This document shows, piece by piece, positions 18,398-26,760 of a DNA stretch of 64,000 bases. Position 1 is the stretch's first letter; each line of letters opens with the position of its first letter. The stretch is from Rhizobium vallis (GTDB taxonomy: Bacteria; Pseudomonadota; Alphaproteobacteria; Rhizobiales; Rhizobiaceae): positions 186,001 through 250,000 of the forward strand of contig NZ_ML133690.1 of the NCBI RefSeq assembly GCF_003985155.1, given 5' to 3'. A program made the position numbers and the translations under genes. The notes under the pieces are model-generated. The model ran no database searches and was not told where the DNA came from. It saw nothing but the letters and a program-made list of their open reading frames with translations.

Positions 18398-18419
18398 GGT
18401 AGGTCGTTCAAGGTATCGC

Positions 18420-18451
18420 ACTCGGAATTTCTGTTAGAAGAGATTCCGAGT
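18420..18451. promoter_or_regulatory. Perfect inverted repeat before the Irr-like gene
   Basis: ACTCGGAAT (18420-18428) and ATTCCGAGT (18443-18451) form a perfect nine-base inverted repeat with 14 bases between, which include TTCT-GTT-AGAA. It ends 18 bases before the Irr-like start codon. It may be an operator, possibly autoregulatory, or a hairpin in the leader. It is not the usual Irr box. Confidence 0.4.
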
Positions 18452-18469
18452 GATTTCTGGACAATACCA

Positions 18470-18883
18470 ATGGAACGCAGATCATCGATTGCCAAGGACC
18501 TGCGAGAGGCAGGCTTGAGGCCTACTGAACAACGAATTTCGCTTTACAGGCTTCTTTTCGCGAATGGGCATCGACATGTGACCGTGGAAGAGCTTCACGC
18601 TGAGGCCATCGGCGAAGGCGTCGCCCTATCTGTCGCCACAGTCTATAACGCGTTGAACGATTTCACGGAAGCTGGATTGATCCGCGTGCTTGCGGTCGAA
18701 GGAGCTCGGACGTGGTTCGACACGAACACCTCCGACCACCACCACTTTTACGTCGAAGGCAAAGGCGAAATCCAAGACATCGATAGCGACGACATCTCCC
18801 TCAGCAACATTCCGATTCCTCCGGAGGGCTTTGAGATCGCGAACATTGACGTCATCATAAGGCTTCGGCCCATCGGCGGCTAA
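18470..18883 (+). CDS. irr: Irr-type transcriptional regulator (Fur superfamily)
   Basis: This 137-residue regulator matches the alphaproteobacterial iron-response regulator. It has LREAGLRPTEQRISLYRLLF, a helix-turn-helix ending SVATVYNALNDFTEAGLIR, the DTNTSDHHHFYVE motif whose three His residues bind heme or metal, and a C-terminal VDVIIRLR-like IDVIIRLRP. It lacks the N-terminal GCPWHD heme motif of Bradyrhizobium Irr, as other rhizobial Irr proteins do. Irr senses heme or iron state. Its place behind a sugar operon is unusual, so it may be a paralogue with another role. No clear ribosome-binding site precedes the ATG. Confidence 0.72.
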   Translation: MERRSSIAKDLREAGLRPTEQRISLYRLLFANGHRHVTVEELHAEAIGEGVALSVATVYNALNDFTEAGLIRVLAVEGARTWFDTNTSDHHHFYVEGKGEIQDIDSDDISLSNIPIPPEGFEIANIDVIIRLRPIGG

Positions 18884-18944
18884 TGACCTGCCGAGCCGAC
18901 GGTTTCCCACCTCACCAACTACTAAAATAGCCCGGAGCCGCACC

Positions 18945-20105
18945 TTGAGCGCCAGCGCGAAAGTTTTTGTAACGCTTGCTCCCAAAATGGCAGTCGTTTT
19001 CGTAGGCTTTCTCATAGCCGGCATGGGCATGCCTGTCTTGCCAATCCACGTGAGCCAAGACCTCGGCTTTGGCACGTTCGTCATTGGCCTGATTACCGGC
19101 AGTCAGTTCTGTTCATCCCTTATGACGAGGTTGTGGGCCGGGGATTTTGCCGACCGAAAGGGGCCAAAGAAGGCTGTGATTGTCGGGCTTTCCCTAGCTG
19201 CTGTTGCAGGCGGGTTCTACTTTGCTTCATTGACCTCGCTTGGAAATCCCGCGTTGTCCGCGTCAATTCTGGTATTGGGGCGAGGCGTCCTTGGCGCAGG
19301 CGAAAGCCTGATTATCACAGGATCGGTGGCGTGGGGACTGGCAACAGTAGGGCCGCAGCATTCTGGGAAGGTGATAGCGTGGATCGGTACAGCGATGTTC
19401 GGAGCCTTGGCCGCGGGAGCGCCTCTCGGTAGCGCCTTGTTTGCCATAGAGGGGTTCGCGGCAATCGCCGCCGCTACGATCTTTTTGCCGATTGTGATGG
19501 CTGTTTTGGTCGCCCCCCTCGCTCCGGTGCCAGGCCGGTCGACGGCCTCCGCATCGAGGCTCAGCGTCATCAAGGCAGTCTGGCTTCCTGGGCTAGGCTC
19601 AGCTTTCGCTAGCCTCGGCTATGGAAGCATCTTGGCGTTTTCTAGCCTCCTCTTCCTTCATCGAGATTGGGCCGATGGATGGCTTGCTGTGACTTGCTTC
19701 GCCACGGCACTGGTCACAAGCCGTATCCTGCTTGGGCATATTCCTGATCGGCTCGGAGGTCCGATTACGGCGTTGGTTTTCGCGATCGTCGAGGTGATTG
19801 GCTTGATCACAATGGGCTTGACCACATACTCGGCGATTGCACTTGTCGGCGCTGCTTTGGTTGGCTTTGGCTATTCGCTAGTCTTCCCCGCATTTGGTAT
19901 AGCGGTTGTCAAGGCTGCCCCGCCTGAAAGCCGCGGAATGGCAATGGGCTTGTACTCGGCTTGCCTTGATATCGCCCTTGCGCTTTGCGGGCCCGCGCTC
20001 GGCTTCGTAGGTGACGTTGCGGGCCTTCCCGCAATATTCACTACCACCGGTCTTTTGGTGTCGCTTTCGACGATCGTTGCTGTGTTGATAATGAAGCGCG
20101 CGTAG
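18945..20105 (+). CDS. MFS transporter of the YhhS/YfcJ type
   Basis: This 386-residue protein has about 12 membrane segments. The opening GFLIAGMGMPVLPIHVSQDLGFG and motif A variant (RLWAGDFADRKGPKKAV) fit the YhhS/YfcJ branch, which is often annotated as an arabinose or drug exporter. The start is a TTG with CGGAG 10 bases upstream; no ATG gives a fuller N-terminus. It lies 61 bases behind the Irr-like gene and may be co-transcribed with it. The substrate cannot be read from the sequence. A bidirectional terminator follows. Confidence 0.75.
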   Translation: MSASAKVFVTLAPKMAVVFVGFLIAGMGMPVLPIHVSQDLGFGTFVIGLITGSQFCSSLMTRLWAGDFADRKGPKKAVIVGLSLAAVAGGFYFASLTSLGNPALSASILVLGRGVLGAGESLIITGSVAWGLATVGPQHSGKVIAWIGTAMFGALAAGAPLGSALFAIEGFAAIAAATIFLPIVMAVLVAPLAPVPGRSTASASRLSVIKAVWLPGLGSAFASLGYGSILAFSSLLFLHRDWADGWLAVTCFATALVTSRILLGHIPDRLGGPITALVFAIVEVIGLITMGLTTYSAIALVGAALVGFGYSLVFPAFGIAVVKAAPPESRGMAMGLYSACLDIALALCGPALGFVGDVAGLPAIFTTTGLLVSLSTIVAVLIMKRA

Positions 20106-20111
20106 CAGAAA

Positions 20112-20144
20112 ACCGAAGGCTTGAGCGAACTCCTAGCCTTCGGT
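20112..20144. terminator. Bidirectional terminator between convergent genes
   Basis: ACCGAAGGC (20112-20120) and GCCTTCGGT (20136-20144) form a perfect nine-base stem between the MFS gene and the convergent aldolase gene. A run of A precedes it, giving a T-tract for the minus-strand unit. Confidence 0.65.
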
Positions 20145-20166
20145 CGCGTGTCTGCGCTATGGCGTT

Positions 20167-20922
20167 TTATTGCTTGTAGGACGGATCGAGTTGGGATTTG
20201 AGGTAGTCGAAGTGCCGCTGGGCCATTCCTTTGTAAGGCTTCCAACCTTCGCACGTCTTCCGAGCTACTTCATCCGAGAGCACCGCTAACGGGATGCCCG
20301 TTGACCGCGCTAAGATAATCGTTTGCGCCGCTTTCTCGAAGAAATACAAATCTTCGAATGCGTCCGCCACCGTTTCGCCCGCGATTGAAACACCGTGGTT
20401 GCCCATTAGCAGGACCGACTTGCCCTTCATCACGCGGGCGAGCCGCAGACCTTCCTCCTCTGCATCGGCTATGCCTCCGAAATCGACGTCATAGCCTATC
20501 CGCCCGTAGAACCGAGCAGTATTGTTGTCCAGTGGGAGCATGGTCGGGTCTGCCAGGCAAGCAAGCGCCACAGAGTAGGGCGCATGGCAATGCAGTATCA
20601 CCCGCGCCTCCGGAAGCATCCGATGAAGAGTTCCATGAACGGCCCACGCAGACGGATCGGGTGCCTCCGGCCGTGCCATCACACCCTCGTCCCCGGCGTC
20701 TAGGAGAAGCAGGTCGCTGGCTCTGAGCGTATCGAAGTGCTGCCATCGCGGGTTCAGCAGGAAATGTTGGCCACTTTGGTCGACCGCCGCGCTGAAATGA
20801 TTGCCGACTGACTCGCTCCAGCCGAAACGGTGGCAAATTCGGAAGGCGGCTGCTAGGTCCTCACGAAGCCCAACGTTATCCAATGACGATGGTTCGATCG
20901 TTGTTTCCGGGGCTGCCCTCAT
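20167..20922 (-). CDS. Class II aldolase/adducin family protein
   Basis: This 251-residue protein has the zinc class II aldolase fold. GNHFSAAVD is near residue 40, the metal ligands lie in ILHCHAPYS near 110, and MGNHGVSIAG follows near 170. The fold is used by fuculose-phosphate and ribulose-phosphate aldolases and epimerases and by decarboxylases. The start overlaps the stop of the upstream dioxygenase gene by four bases (ATGA), so the two enzymes probably work in sequence: one hydroxylates, the other cleaves or rearranges. The substrate is not known. A second, different class II aldolase (otnC) lies at 24828. Confidence 0.78.
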   Translation of the reverse strand: MRAAPETTIEPSSLDNVGLREDLAAAFRICHRFGWSESVGNHFSAAVDQSGQHFLLNPRWQHFDTLRASDLLLLDAGDEGVMARPEAPDPSAWAVHGTLHRMLPEARVILHCHAPYSVALACLADPTMLPLDNNTARFYGRIGYDVDFGGIADAEEEGLRLARVMKGKSVLLMGNHGVSIAGETVADAFEDLYFFEKAAQTIILARSTGIPLAVLSDEVARKTCEGWKPYKGMAQRHFDYLKSQLDPSYKQ

Positions 20923-22058
20923 GACTTGAACCTTCCTTCGCTGACGAGCGCACGGTAGGTCGAGCGCATCTCAGCTCTGTCAGCGTAGCAGCCTCGGAGA
21001 TAGCGGTCGCCACTTGTGGCGGAATAGGCGAGACGGCCATGAACAATACGGTGGTTATCGAAGACCATACATTCTCCGGCCTTCATCAAGAACCGCATCA
21101 TGTATTTGTCATCCTGAAGCATCTTCCCGAAGCGGCAGAACGCGGGATAGTAGTCGTCCAGGACATCTTGGGGAACGTCGAAAATGTCGGCCATGTGCTG
21201 ACTAATTGTCAGGCCAGACACCTCACCGTGCTGGTCGAGTTCAATCACCCGCTGGCGTGAGCGCATGTCGTAGTTGTCGTGTTCGCAGTAGAACGGGATG
21301 TCTATCTCTGAAAGGAGACGGAACCCTTCAGGATCGGTTTCCTTGAAGTCGTTGGCGACTGCAACGCCGTCCGAGTATATGCTGAGGCCGCCTTGAACGC
21401 TGTTGGCACGGCAGTGCAGGAACTGAATCCCTGGAGCCGCTTCCTCCGCAGGGGTGTCCGTGTGCAGTTCGAGCGCCTTCGCGGTGTAGGCGGTATTGGT
21501 CGGATTGATATGGGTCTTAACGTCGAAGTATTCACCGAAGAAGGTGGGTCGTACGTGACCCATGAGTCTTACGGTTTCAGACAGTCCCTCGTTGCTGTCT
21601 GGCATATCGGTGACGATGGTAAGCCCATAAGTCAGCATGGCCTCAATCCAATCCGCGACCAAAGAGGGGTCTTTCAGGAGCTGCGGTTGGGAGAAGCGCG
21701 CAATTGAAGGGTAGTGGTCGCTATACCACGCCTTTCTCGGCAGATCGGCCGGGTCCACGCGGCGAGCGCCACCGGAATACGCCGACAGCATAGAGATCGG
21801 GTATCTGGAAACGTGTGCTTCGTTGGCCCATTCGACTTCAAGCTTGTCGTCGACAAGTCTCGCGTCCTTCGCAAGGGGGGGCTGCTGAAGGTGAAAAATG
21901 TCGAACTGACGTTCTCGCGTCGCACTATCGAAGGATGTCGGGCAGTTGTCGCGTAGCCAATAGTAATTGAAGTATGCCTCACTGCCTGTAGGCAGGGTCA
22001 ATCGGAGGCCCTTATCAAGGAGGCTTATCTCTCTGGGGATGGAAATTTGAGCGTTCAT
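20919..22058 (-). CDS. TauD/TfdA family 2-oxoglutarate dioxygenase, gamma-butyrobetaine-hydroxylase-like
   Basis: This 379-residue iron(II)/2-oxoglutarate dioxygenase has a facial triad formed by His199-Thr-Asp201 (ELHTDTP) and His340 in FDNHRIVHGR; the following Arg342 fits the 2-oxoglutarate-binding role. The N-terminal domain contains YYWLRDNCPT as in gamma-butyrobetaine and trimethyllysine hydroxylases. It should hydroxylate a small organic substrate, possibly a betaine or amino acid. AGGATAAGG precedes the ATG. It is the first gene of a two-gene unit with the class II aldolase, divergent from a LysR gene, with a 17-bp palindrome between them. Confidence 0.78.
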   Translation of the reverse strand: MNAQISIPREISLLDKGLRLTLPTGSEAYFNYYWLRDNCPTSFDSATRERQFDIFHLQQPPLAKDARLVDDKLEVEWANEAHVSRYPISMLSAYSGGARRVDPADLPRKAWYSDHYPSIARFSQPQLLKDPSLVADWIEAMLTYGLTIVTDMPDSNEGLSETVRLMGHVRPTFFGEYFDVKTHINPTNTAYTAKALELHTDTPAEEAAPGIQFLHCRANSVQGGLSIYSDGVAVANDFKETDPEGFRLLSEIDIPFYCEHDNYDMRSRQRVIELDQHGEVSGLTISQHMADIFDVPQDVLDDYYPAFCRFGKMLQDDKYMMRFLMKAGECMVFDNHRIVHGRLAYSATSGDRYLRGCYADRAEMRSTYRALVSEGRFKS

Positions 22059-22171
22059 TGCCTTATCCTCTGCTTATATTGAGTTGAGCGAAAACTCCTC
22101 GTCGAGGGGGAGTGAGGCTGGACGTTAGAGGCAATTCCGCATATTGAGAACGATGGAAAAATCGGCGCTAA

Positions 22172-22188
22172 TATAATGTGAGATTATA
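22172..22188. promoter_or_regulatory. 17-bp palindromic operator, copy 3
   Basis: TATAAT-GTGAG-ATTATA is a perfect palindrome in its arms. It ends eight bases before the LysR start and lies 114 bases upstream of the divergent dioxygenase. Binding here would cover the LysR ribosome-binding region. Confidence 0.5.
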
Positions 22189-22196
22189 GAAGCCAG

Positions 22197-23120
22197 ATGC
22201 TCCCATTACGATTGATCAATGTGTTTGATGCCGTTGTCCGTAGTGGAAGCACACAGGGTGCGGCTAAGGAGCTCAACGTAACTCAGCCTGCCGTCAGCCA
22301 AGCGATCCGGTCACTCGAAGAGCTGCTTGGCGTAAAGCTGTTCGATCGCAAAACGCGCCCGGTCAGTCTCACCACAGCGGGCGACATTTTGAATACGGGC
22401 GTCTCGGATGGGCTGAACCGGATCGCCGAGACCATTGACCGTGTTCGGTCCTTGCACCTGCTTAACGAAAATTCGGTCACGATCGCTTGTACCATTGGCA
22501 CAGCGACATATTGGCTGATGCCGCGCCTCGCTGGCTTCTACGTCGAGTTCCCTGATATCGCTGTAAATGTTCAGACGACGGTTGGGAGCCCGGAAATCTC
22601 ACCTAGCACTGACTTGTTGATCCGGTATGGGCTCGGGGAGTGGACCGACGGTCGATCTGTCAGGCTTTTCGACGAGAGAGTCGTACCTGTTTCCAGTCCC
22701 CGCGTCGCTGAGAGGTACTCAATAATGGAAGACCTCGAAGATGCGCCGCTGCTTCACGTTGTCAGCTCGGAGAAGAGCTGGCTATCTTGGGACGACTATT
22801 TCAAGCGTTTCTCGCTGCCCGAAAACAACATGGTCGGTCGCAGCTTCACGAACTATGTGCAAGCGACCCAAGCCGCCCTTTCAGGGCAAGGCGTGATGCT
22901 TGGGTGGGAATCAAACACTGGCGATTTGGTTCGCGAAGGCCGGCTGATTGCGATGAAGAATGCTGAGATCGTCCCTGAAGAGTCCTTTTATCTCGTCATT
23001 CCGTCGAACGGTCAGAAGAAGTCAGCAACCGACGTATTTGCCAGCTGGCTTGCAGCCCTCTCAAATGACGAAAGTCGGGACCTGCGCGATAGGCTGGCGA
23101 CGGGGATCGTGGCCAGCTAG
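22197..23120 (+). CDS. LysR family transcriptional regulator
   Basis: This 307-residue regulator has an N-terminal helix-turn-helix (TQGAAKELNVTQPAVSQAI, about residues 19-37) of the GcvA-like type, followed by a periplasmic-binding-like effector domain. It is divergent from the dioxygenase/aldolase pair and is the obvious candidate to control it. Its stop codon shares the palindromic CTAG (23117-23120) with the stop of the convergent dehydrogenase gene. No strong ribosome-binding site is seen before the ATG; the 17-bp palindrome occupies that area. Confidence 0.85.
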   Translation: MLPLRLINVFDAVVRSGSTQGAAKELNVTQPAVSQAIRSLEELLGVKLFDRKTRPVSLTTAGDILNTGVSDGLNRIAETIDRVRSLHLLNENSVTIACTIGTATYWLMPRLAGFYVEFPDIAVNVQTTVGSPEISPSTDLLIRYGLGEWTDGRSVRLFDERVVPVSSPRVAERYSIMEDLEDAPLLHVVSSEKSWLSWDDYFKRFSLPENNMVGRSFTNYVQATQAALSGQGVMLGWESNTGDLVREGRLIAMKNAEIVPEESFYLVIPSNGQKKSATDVFASWLAALSNDESRDLRDRLATGIVAS

Positions 23121-24046
23121 GACTGACCTACTAAGCGCGCTCCCTTGCGAACCTCTTCTTCCATATCGACTCCATTCAACTTCCCAACCAAGTCGCTCAA
23201 CATAGGCACGAAGTCGTCGCCATGCCCGACGGCCTCCGCATGCGTGTAATACTGAACAGCGGCTGAGGCCATCACGCTGGTGACCTTGGAGTCGGCCGCC
23301 ATGTTATTGACGTAGCGAAGGTCCTTGGCGGCGTACGAGATCATGAACTTGTGAGCGTCCCGGTCACGATCAACGACGTATTTCATGAAGGTGCCGAAGA
23401 AGCCACTGTCCATACGGCTACCCGTGATGACGTCACGTATCGCCTGCGGCGAAATTCCGATTTTCGCTCCGAGAACAACCGCTTCGGCATAGAGAGCTCC
23501 GTAGCTCATCCCGATGAAGTTCATAAGGAGCTTCATCTTGTGTCCGTTTCCAACAGCCCCAACGCGGATGACACGGCCGGCCCAGCACTCGATGACAGGC
23601 TTCACCTGTTCGAATACGTCGTCATCGCCGGCGACCATGGCATCGAGGGTACCTTCTTCTGCCTCTTTGGGCGTCCGGCCCAGCGAAGCGTCAATCAAGG
23701 TCGCGCCAACGGCCTCCAACTCTTGCGCCAGAAGGAGCGTGGAGGAAGGGTCGGATGTCGAGGTGTCGATCACGATCAGCCCAGGACGTGCACCGGCGAT
23801 AATACCGTCGTTGCCCTTCACGACTTTCTCCACCTGGCCCGAGTTCTGAAGGCAGATATGGATGATGTCGCACTTGTCGGCCATGTCTTTCGGGCTCTCA
23901 GCACTTTTCGCGCCGATTTCCAGAAGCGTGGGCATCGGGCGTTGATCCAAGAACCAAAGGTCATAGCCCTTCGTGCGAATGTTCTTTGCCATGCCGTGTC
24001 CCATCATGCCGACGCCGATGAAGCCGATGACTGGTTTGTTGCTCAT
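23117..24046 (-). CDS. NAD(P)-dependent 3-hydroxyacid dehydrogenase (HIBADH family)
   Basis: This 309-residue beta-hydroxyacid dehydrogenase has a Rossmann motif near the N-terminus (GFIGVGMMGHGM), SLGRTPKEAEEGTL in the substrate region, and the catalytic Lys in NGHKMKLLMNF. The family oxidises 3-hydroxyisobutyrate, tartronate semialdehyde, threonate or similar compounds. The ATG at 24046 is chosen because GGAGAGGAGA lies upstream; the frame's first ATG lies inside otnI. It is the last gene of the acid-sugar operon and may reduce or oxidise a C3/C4 intermediate. It is a paralogue of ltnD at 26761 but clearly diverged. Confidence 0.82.
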   Translation of the reverse strand: MSNKPVIGFIGVGMMGHGMAKNIRTKGYDLWFLDQRPMPTLLEIGAKSAESPKDMADKCDIIHICLQNSGQVEKVVKGNDGIIAGARPGLIVIDTSTSDPSSTLLLAQELEAVGATLIDASLGRTPKEAEEGTLDAMVAGDDDVFEQVKPVIECWAGRVIRVGAVGNGHKMKLLMNFIGMSYGALYAEAVVLGAKIGISPQAIRDVITGSRMDSGFFGTFMKYVVDRDRDAHKFMISYAAKDLRYVNNMAADSKVTSVMASAAVQYYTHAEAVGHGDDFVPMLSDLVGKLNGVDMEEEVRKGARLVGQS

Positions 24047-24069
24047 GGAAATCTCCTCTCCGAATTTCG

Positions 24070-24831
24070 TCAGTTTTTGAATGTGGCTAGCCAAGCCAGA
24101 TCGGGTACCGCTCCATTTGCCGGCAGATACTCAGCACCAATGGGCGAAGACCAACCGAGCTCCCGCACGCGACGCAGCGCGAAAGAGTAGTCCAGCTCGC
24201 CATGGTCCGGGCTGCCGCGGTCAGGCACAGACGCGATTTGCACATGCCCGATCAGAGGCAGGTTCGCCTCGAACCGGCGTGTCACGTCGCCGCCCATGAT
24301 TTGGACGTGATAAAAATCGAACATCATCTTGAGGTTCGGTTTGGCGACCGTGCGGATGATGTCTGCCGCCTGCTCGACCGTGCTGAGAAAATAGCCCGGA
24401 GCGTTGTAGTGGTTGAGAGGCTCGATCAAGATGGTGATATCGGGCCCCGCTTTCTCTGAGGCGTAAATCAGGTTCTCGATGAAGGCCGAGCGCGCACGCG
24501 GGCCGCTCGAGTTGCCCGCCATGACATGGATCGCTTTAGCGGAAATCTCGGTCGCGTATTCGATGGCTTGGTCGATCGCTGCACGGGCTTCTGGCTCTCG
24601 ACCGGGAAGGGCGGATAGGCCGTTCTCGCCGACCGAAACGTTCCCCCGCGAGGTGTTCAAGCCAAGCATTCTGAGTCCGGCCTCTTTCAAGGCAACTTTG
24701 ACCTCCGAGGCAGGAACTGCATAGGGCCAATGGCATTCGACAGCGTCGAAGCCTGCATCCTTAGCAGCTCTGATTGCCTCGGGTAGCGGACGGTCGTTCC
24801 AGAGAAACCCGAGGTTCGCCGAGAATTTCAT
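24070..24831 (-). CDS. otnI: 2-oxo-tetronate isomerase / hydroxypyruvate isomerase family (OtnI)
   Basis: This 253-residue TIM-barrel protein is of the hydroxypyruvate isomerase type. The metal-binding Glu lies in LIEPLNHYNAPGYF, with FDFYHVQIMGGD, HVQIASVPDRGSPDHGELDY and GAEYLP following in the usual order. In acid-sugar pathways OtnI interconverts 2-oxo- and 3-oxo-tetronates. The ATG at 24831 overlaps otnC's stop by four bases and gives the normal N-terminus (MKFSANLGFLW). The chain otnK-otnC-otnI is translationally coupled, which strongly supports the assignment. Confidence 0.85.
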   Translation of the reverse strand: MKFSANLGFLWNDRPLPEAIRAAKDAGFDAVECHWPYAVPASEVKVALKEAGLRMLGLNTSRGNVSVGENGLSALPGREPEARAAIDQAIEYATEISAKAIHVMAGNSSGPRARSAFIENLIYASEKAGPDITILIEPLNHYNAPGYFLSTVEQAADIIRTVAKPNLKMMFDFYHVQIMGGDVTRRFEANLPLIGHVQIASVPDRGSPDHGELDYSFALRRVRELGWSSPIGAEYLPANGAVPDLAWLATFKN

Positions 24832-25478
24832 GCTTCCCACTCCACATTGAAAGTCGTGACGACGTCGAGAATCTCTTCTGCCTTGAGCTGCCGTGGGCGG
24901 CAGCCGCAGGTCAGCATCGCGAGCCGCGCCGTCGCCTCGAGTTCTTCGATCGCGTTGCACGCGGCCTCGACATCCTTCCCGGCGACAACAGGACCGTGAT
25001 TGGCCAGCATGACGGCGGTGCGCTTGCCTGCCAGTCCTCGGACGGCTTCTCCCATCGCCGGATCACCTGGCCGGAAGAACGGCAAGAGCTTTACGCGACC
25101 AAGCTGCATGATGGCGTATGGTGTCAGAGGAGGGAGGAAGTCGTCCTCGTTGACGTCAGGCATCATGGACCAAGCGACCGCATGACAGGAATGCAGGTGT
25201 ACAACGGCTCCTGCCTGGCTTCGCGTGCTGTAGAACGCGGAGTGAAGAGGCATCTCTTTGGTAGGCTTGTCGCCCGCAATATGCTGGCCGTTACCGTCGA
25301 AACGACTTAGACGCGAGGGGTCAAGGCGACCGAAGCTGGTCCCGGTTGGAGAAACCAGAAGGCCGCCGTCAGACGTGCGCGCGGAGATGTTGCCCGTCGA
25401 CCCATGTGTGAGGCCGCGATCGAAAAGCGATTTGGCCAGATCGCAGATTTGTTCGCGCAGGCGAGCTTCTTCGGTCAT
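24828..25478 (-). CDS. otnC: 3-oxo-tetronate 4-phosphate decarboxylase (OtnC), class II aldolase fold
   Basis: This 216-residue class II aldolase-fold enzyme has GLTHGSTGNISAR, the catalytic/metal region AVVHLHSCHAVAWS and MLANHGPVV, all typical. In the L-threonate/D-erythronate pathway it decarboxylates 3-oxo-tetronate 4-phosphate to dihydroxyacetone phosphate. The ATG at 25478 overlaps the otnK stop by four bases; the length agrees with the family. It acts directly after the otnK kinase in the cytoplasm. Confidence 0.87.
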   Translation of the reverse strand: MTEEARLREQICDLAKSLFDRGLTHGSTGNISARTSDGGLLVSPTGTSFGRLDPSRLSRFDGNGQHIAGDKPTKEMPLHSAFYSTRSQAGAVVHLHSCHAVAWSMMPDVNEDDFLPPLTPYAIMQLGRVKLLPFFRPGDPAMGEAVRGLAGKRTAVMLANHGPVVAGKDVEAACNAIEELEATARLAMLTCGCRPRQLKAEEILDVVTTFNVEWEA

Positions 25479-26743
25479 CGATCGAGAACCTCCAAGGCCT
25501 TCGAGAAGAATTGCTCGTTGCCAAAATTGCCGGATTTGAGGGTGATTGCGATCCTGCTGTTCTCGGAGGTGGCAAAGCACCAGGGAACTCCCGGTGCGAT
25601 TTCGGCACCGATGTCGAGGCGCGTAACGCCCAAGGCCTTGGCCACCGACCCCGAGGTTTCACCTCCGGCAACCACGAAACGCCGGTATCCAACGTTCCGC
25701 GCTTCTTCTGCACAGGCCGCCAATGTCGATTCAATCAGCGAACCCGCACGTTCGACGCCCAACTTCTCCTGTGCGGCGCGAACCGCATCGGGTGCGGCGG
25801 TCGCGTAAATCAACGGGGTCGCCGATGCGTCCTGCGCGGCCAACCAGTTCAAGACACGTGCGCTACCAAGCTCAGCGACCTCCAGTGGGTCAAGCTTGAA
25901 GCTTGGCCCGCCCTTTGCGAGGAAATCGGCGACTTGGCGATTGGTCATCGCGGAGCAGCTGCCCGACAATACAATCGCTGGACCAGGATCGAACGAACTG
26001 GACGTGGACGCCGGCGATCTTTCGATCCGCCCTTGCTTTGCCCATAGTTCCGGTAGGGGCATTGCCACGGCGCTGCCGCCAGTGAGGAGCACCATGTCCT
26101 GGCATGCTTCCGCGATGATGTAGAGATCATCGTTGGCAACGGCGTCGACGATGACGTGGGCGACCCCTTCCGAAGCGAGCTGGGATAGTTGCTCGGCGAG
26201 GGACGCTGCGCCCTTTGCGACAACCAACCTGTTCGCCAGGCCGACGGGCTTGGTTGTCTGCGGTGCGAGGAGACGGGTGAGGTTTGAGTCCCGCATCGGC
26301 GTGAGAGGATGATCCTTCATCGGGCTCTCCGAGAGGGGCTGCTCGCCCACAAACAGGTTTCCCATGAAGATAGCTCGACCATTCTCCGGAAACGCAGGGC
26401 AGTAGATGGTCTGGGAGGCACCCAGCGACCCCATCAGAGCCTCGGCAACGGGACCGATGTTGCCCTTTACAGTGGAGTCAAACGTGGAGCAATACTTCCA
26501 GAAGAAGCGCTGCGCTCCCGCGTCCTTCAGCCACTGAAGCGCTGCTTGCGTTTCTTGTATGGCTTCATCTACCGGGCTGGTGCGGCACTTGAGGGCAATT
26601 ATCTCTAGTGGCGCGGTGTCCCGCGGTGGCTCCGTGGGAACGCCCATTCTAAGTGAAACGGGAACGCCTGATCGGGCCAATAGCCCAGCCAGATCGGTCG
26701 CACCGGTGAAGTCATCAGCGATTGCGCCAAAAAATGTTGCCAT
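25475..26743 (-). CDS. otnK: 3-oxo-tetronate kinase (OtnK), four-carbon acid sugar kinase
   Basis: This 422-residue protein is of the former DUF1537 family. It has the N-terminal AIADDFTGATDLAGLL motif, the central SGSCSAMTNRQ and the C-terminal nucleotide-binding AGGETSGSVAKALG. It phosphorylates 3-oxo-tetronates at the 4-hydroxyl with ATP. AAGGA lies upstream of the ATG at 26743. Gene order ltnD-otnK-otnC-otnI is that of characterised L-threonate pathways, so the product feeds otnC and finally glycolysis via dihydroxyacetone phosphate. Confidence 0.9.
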   Translation of the reverse strand: MATFFGAIADDFTGATDLAGLLARSGVPVSLRMGVPTEPPRDTAPLEIIALKCRTSPVDEAIQETQAALQWLKDAGAQRFFWKYCSTFDSTVKGNIGPVAEALMGSLGASQTIYCPAFPENGRAIFMGNLFVGEQPLSESPMKDHPLTPMRDSNLTRLLAPQTTKPVGLANRLVVAKGAASLAEQLSQLASEGVAHVIVDAVANDDLYIIAEACQDMVLLTGGSAVAMPLPELWAKQGRIERSPASTSSSFDPGPAIVLSGSCSAMTNRQVADFLAKGGPSFKLDPLEVAELGSARVLNWLAAQDASATPLIYATAAPDAVRAAQEKLGVERAGSLIESTLAACAEEARNVGYRRFVVAGGETSGSVAKALGVTRLDIGAEIAPGVPWCFATSENSRIAITLKSGNFGNEQFFSKALEVLDR

Positions 26744-26760
26744 CTTGATTTCCTTACCGG

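Noticed and set aside
18420..18451. Inverted repeat considered as an Irr box (ICE motif)
   Set aside because: The core reads TTCT-GTT-AGAA rather than the GAA-NNN-TTC arrangement of the ICE consensus, so it is kept only as an unassigned repeat.
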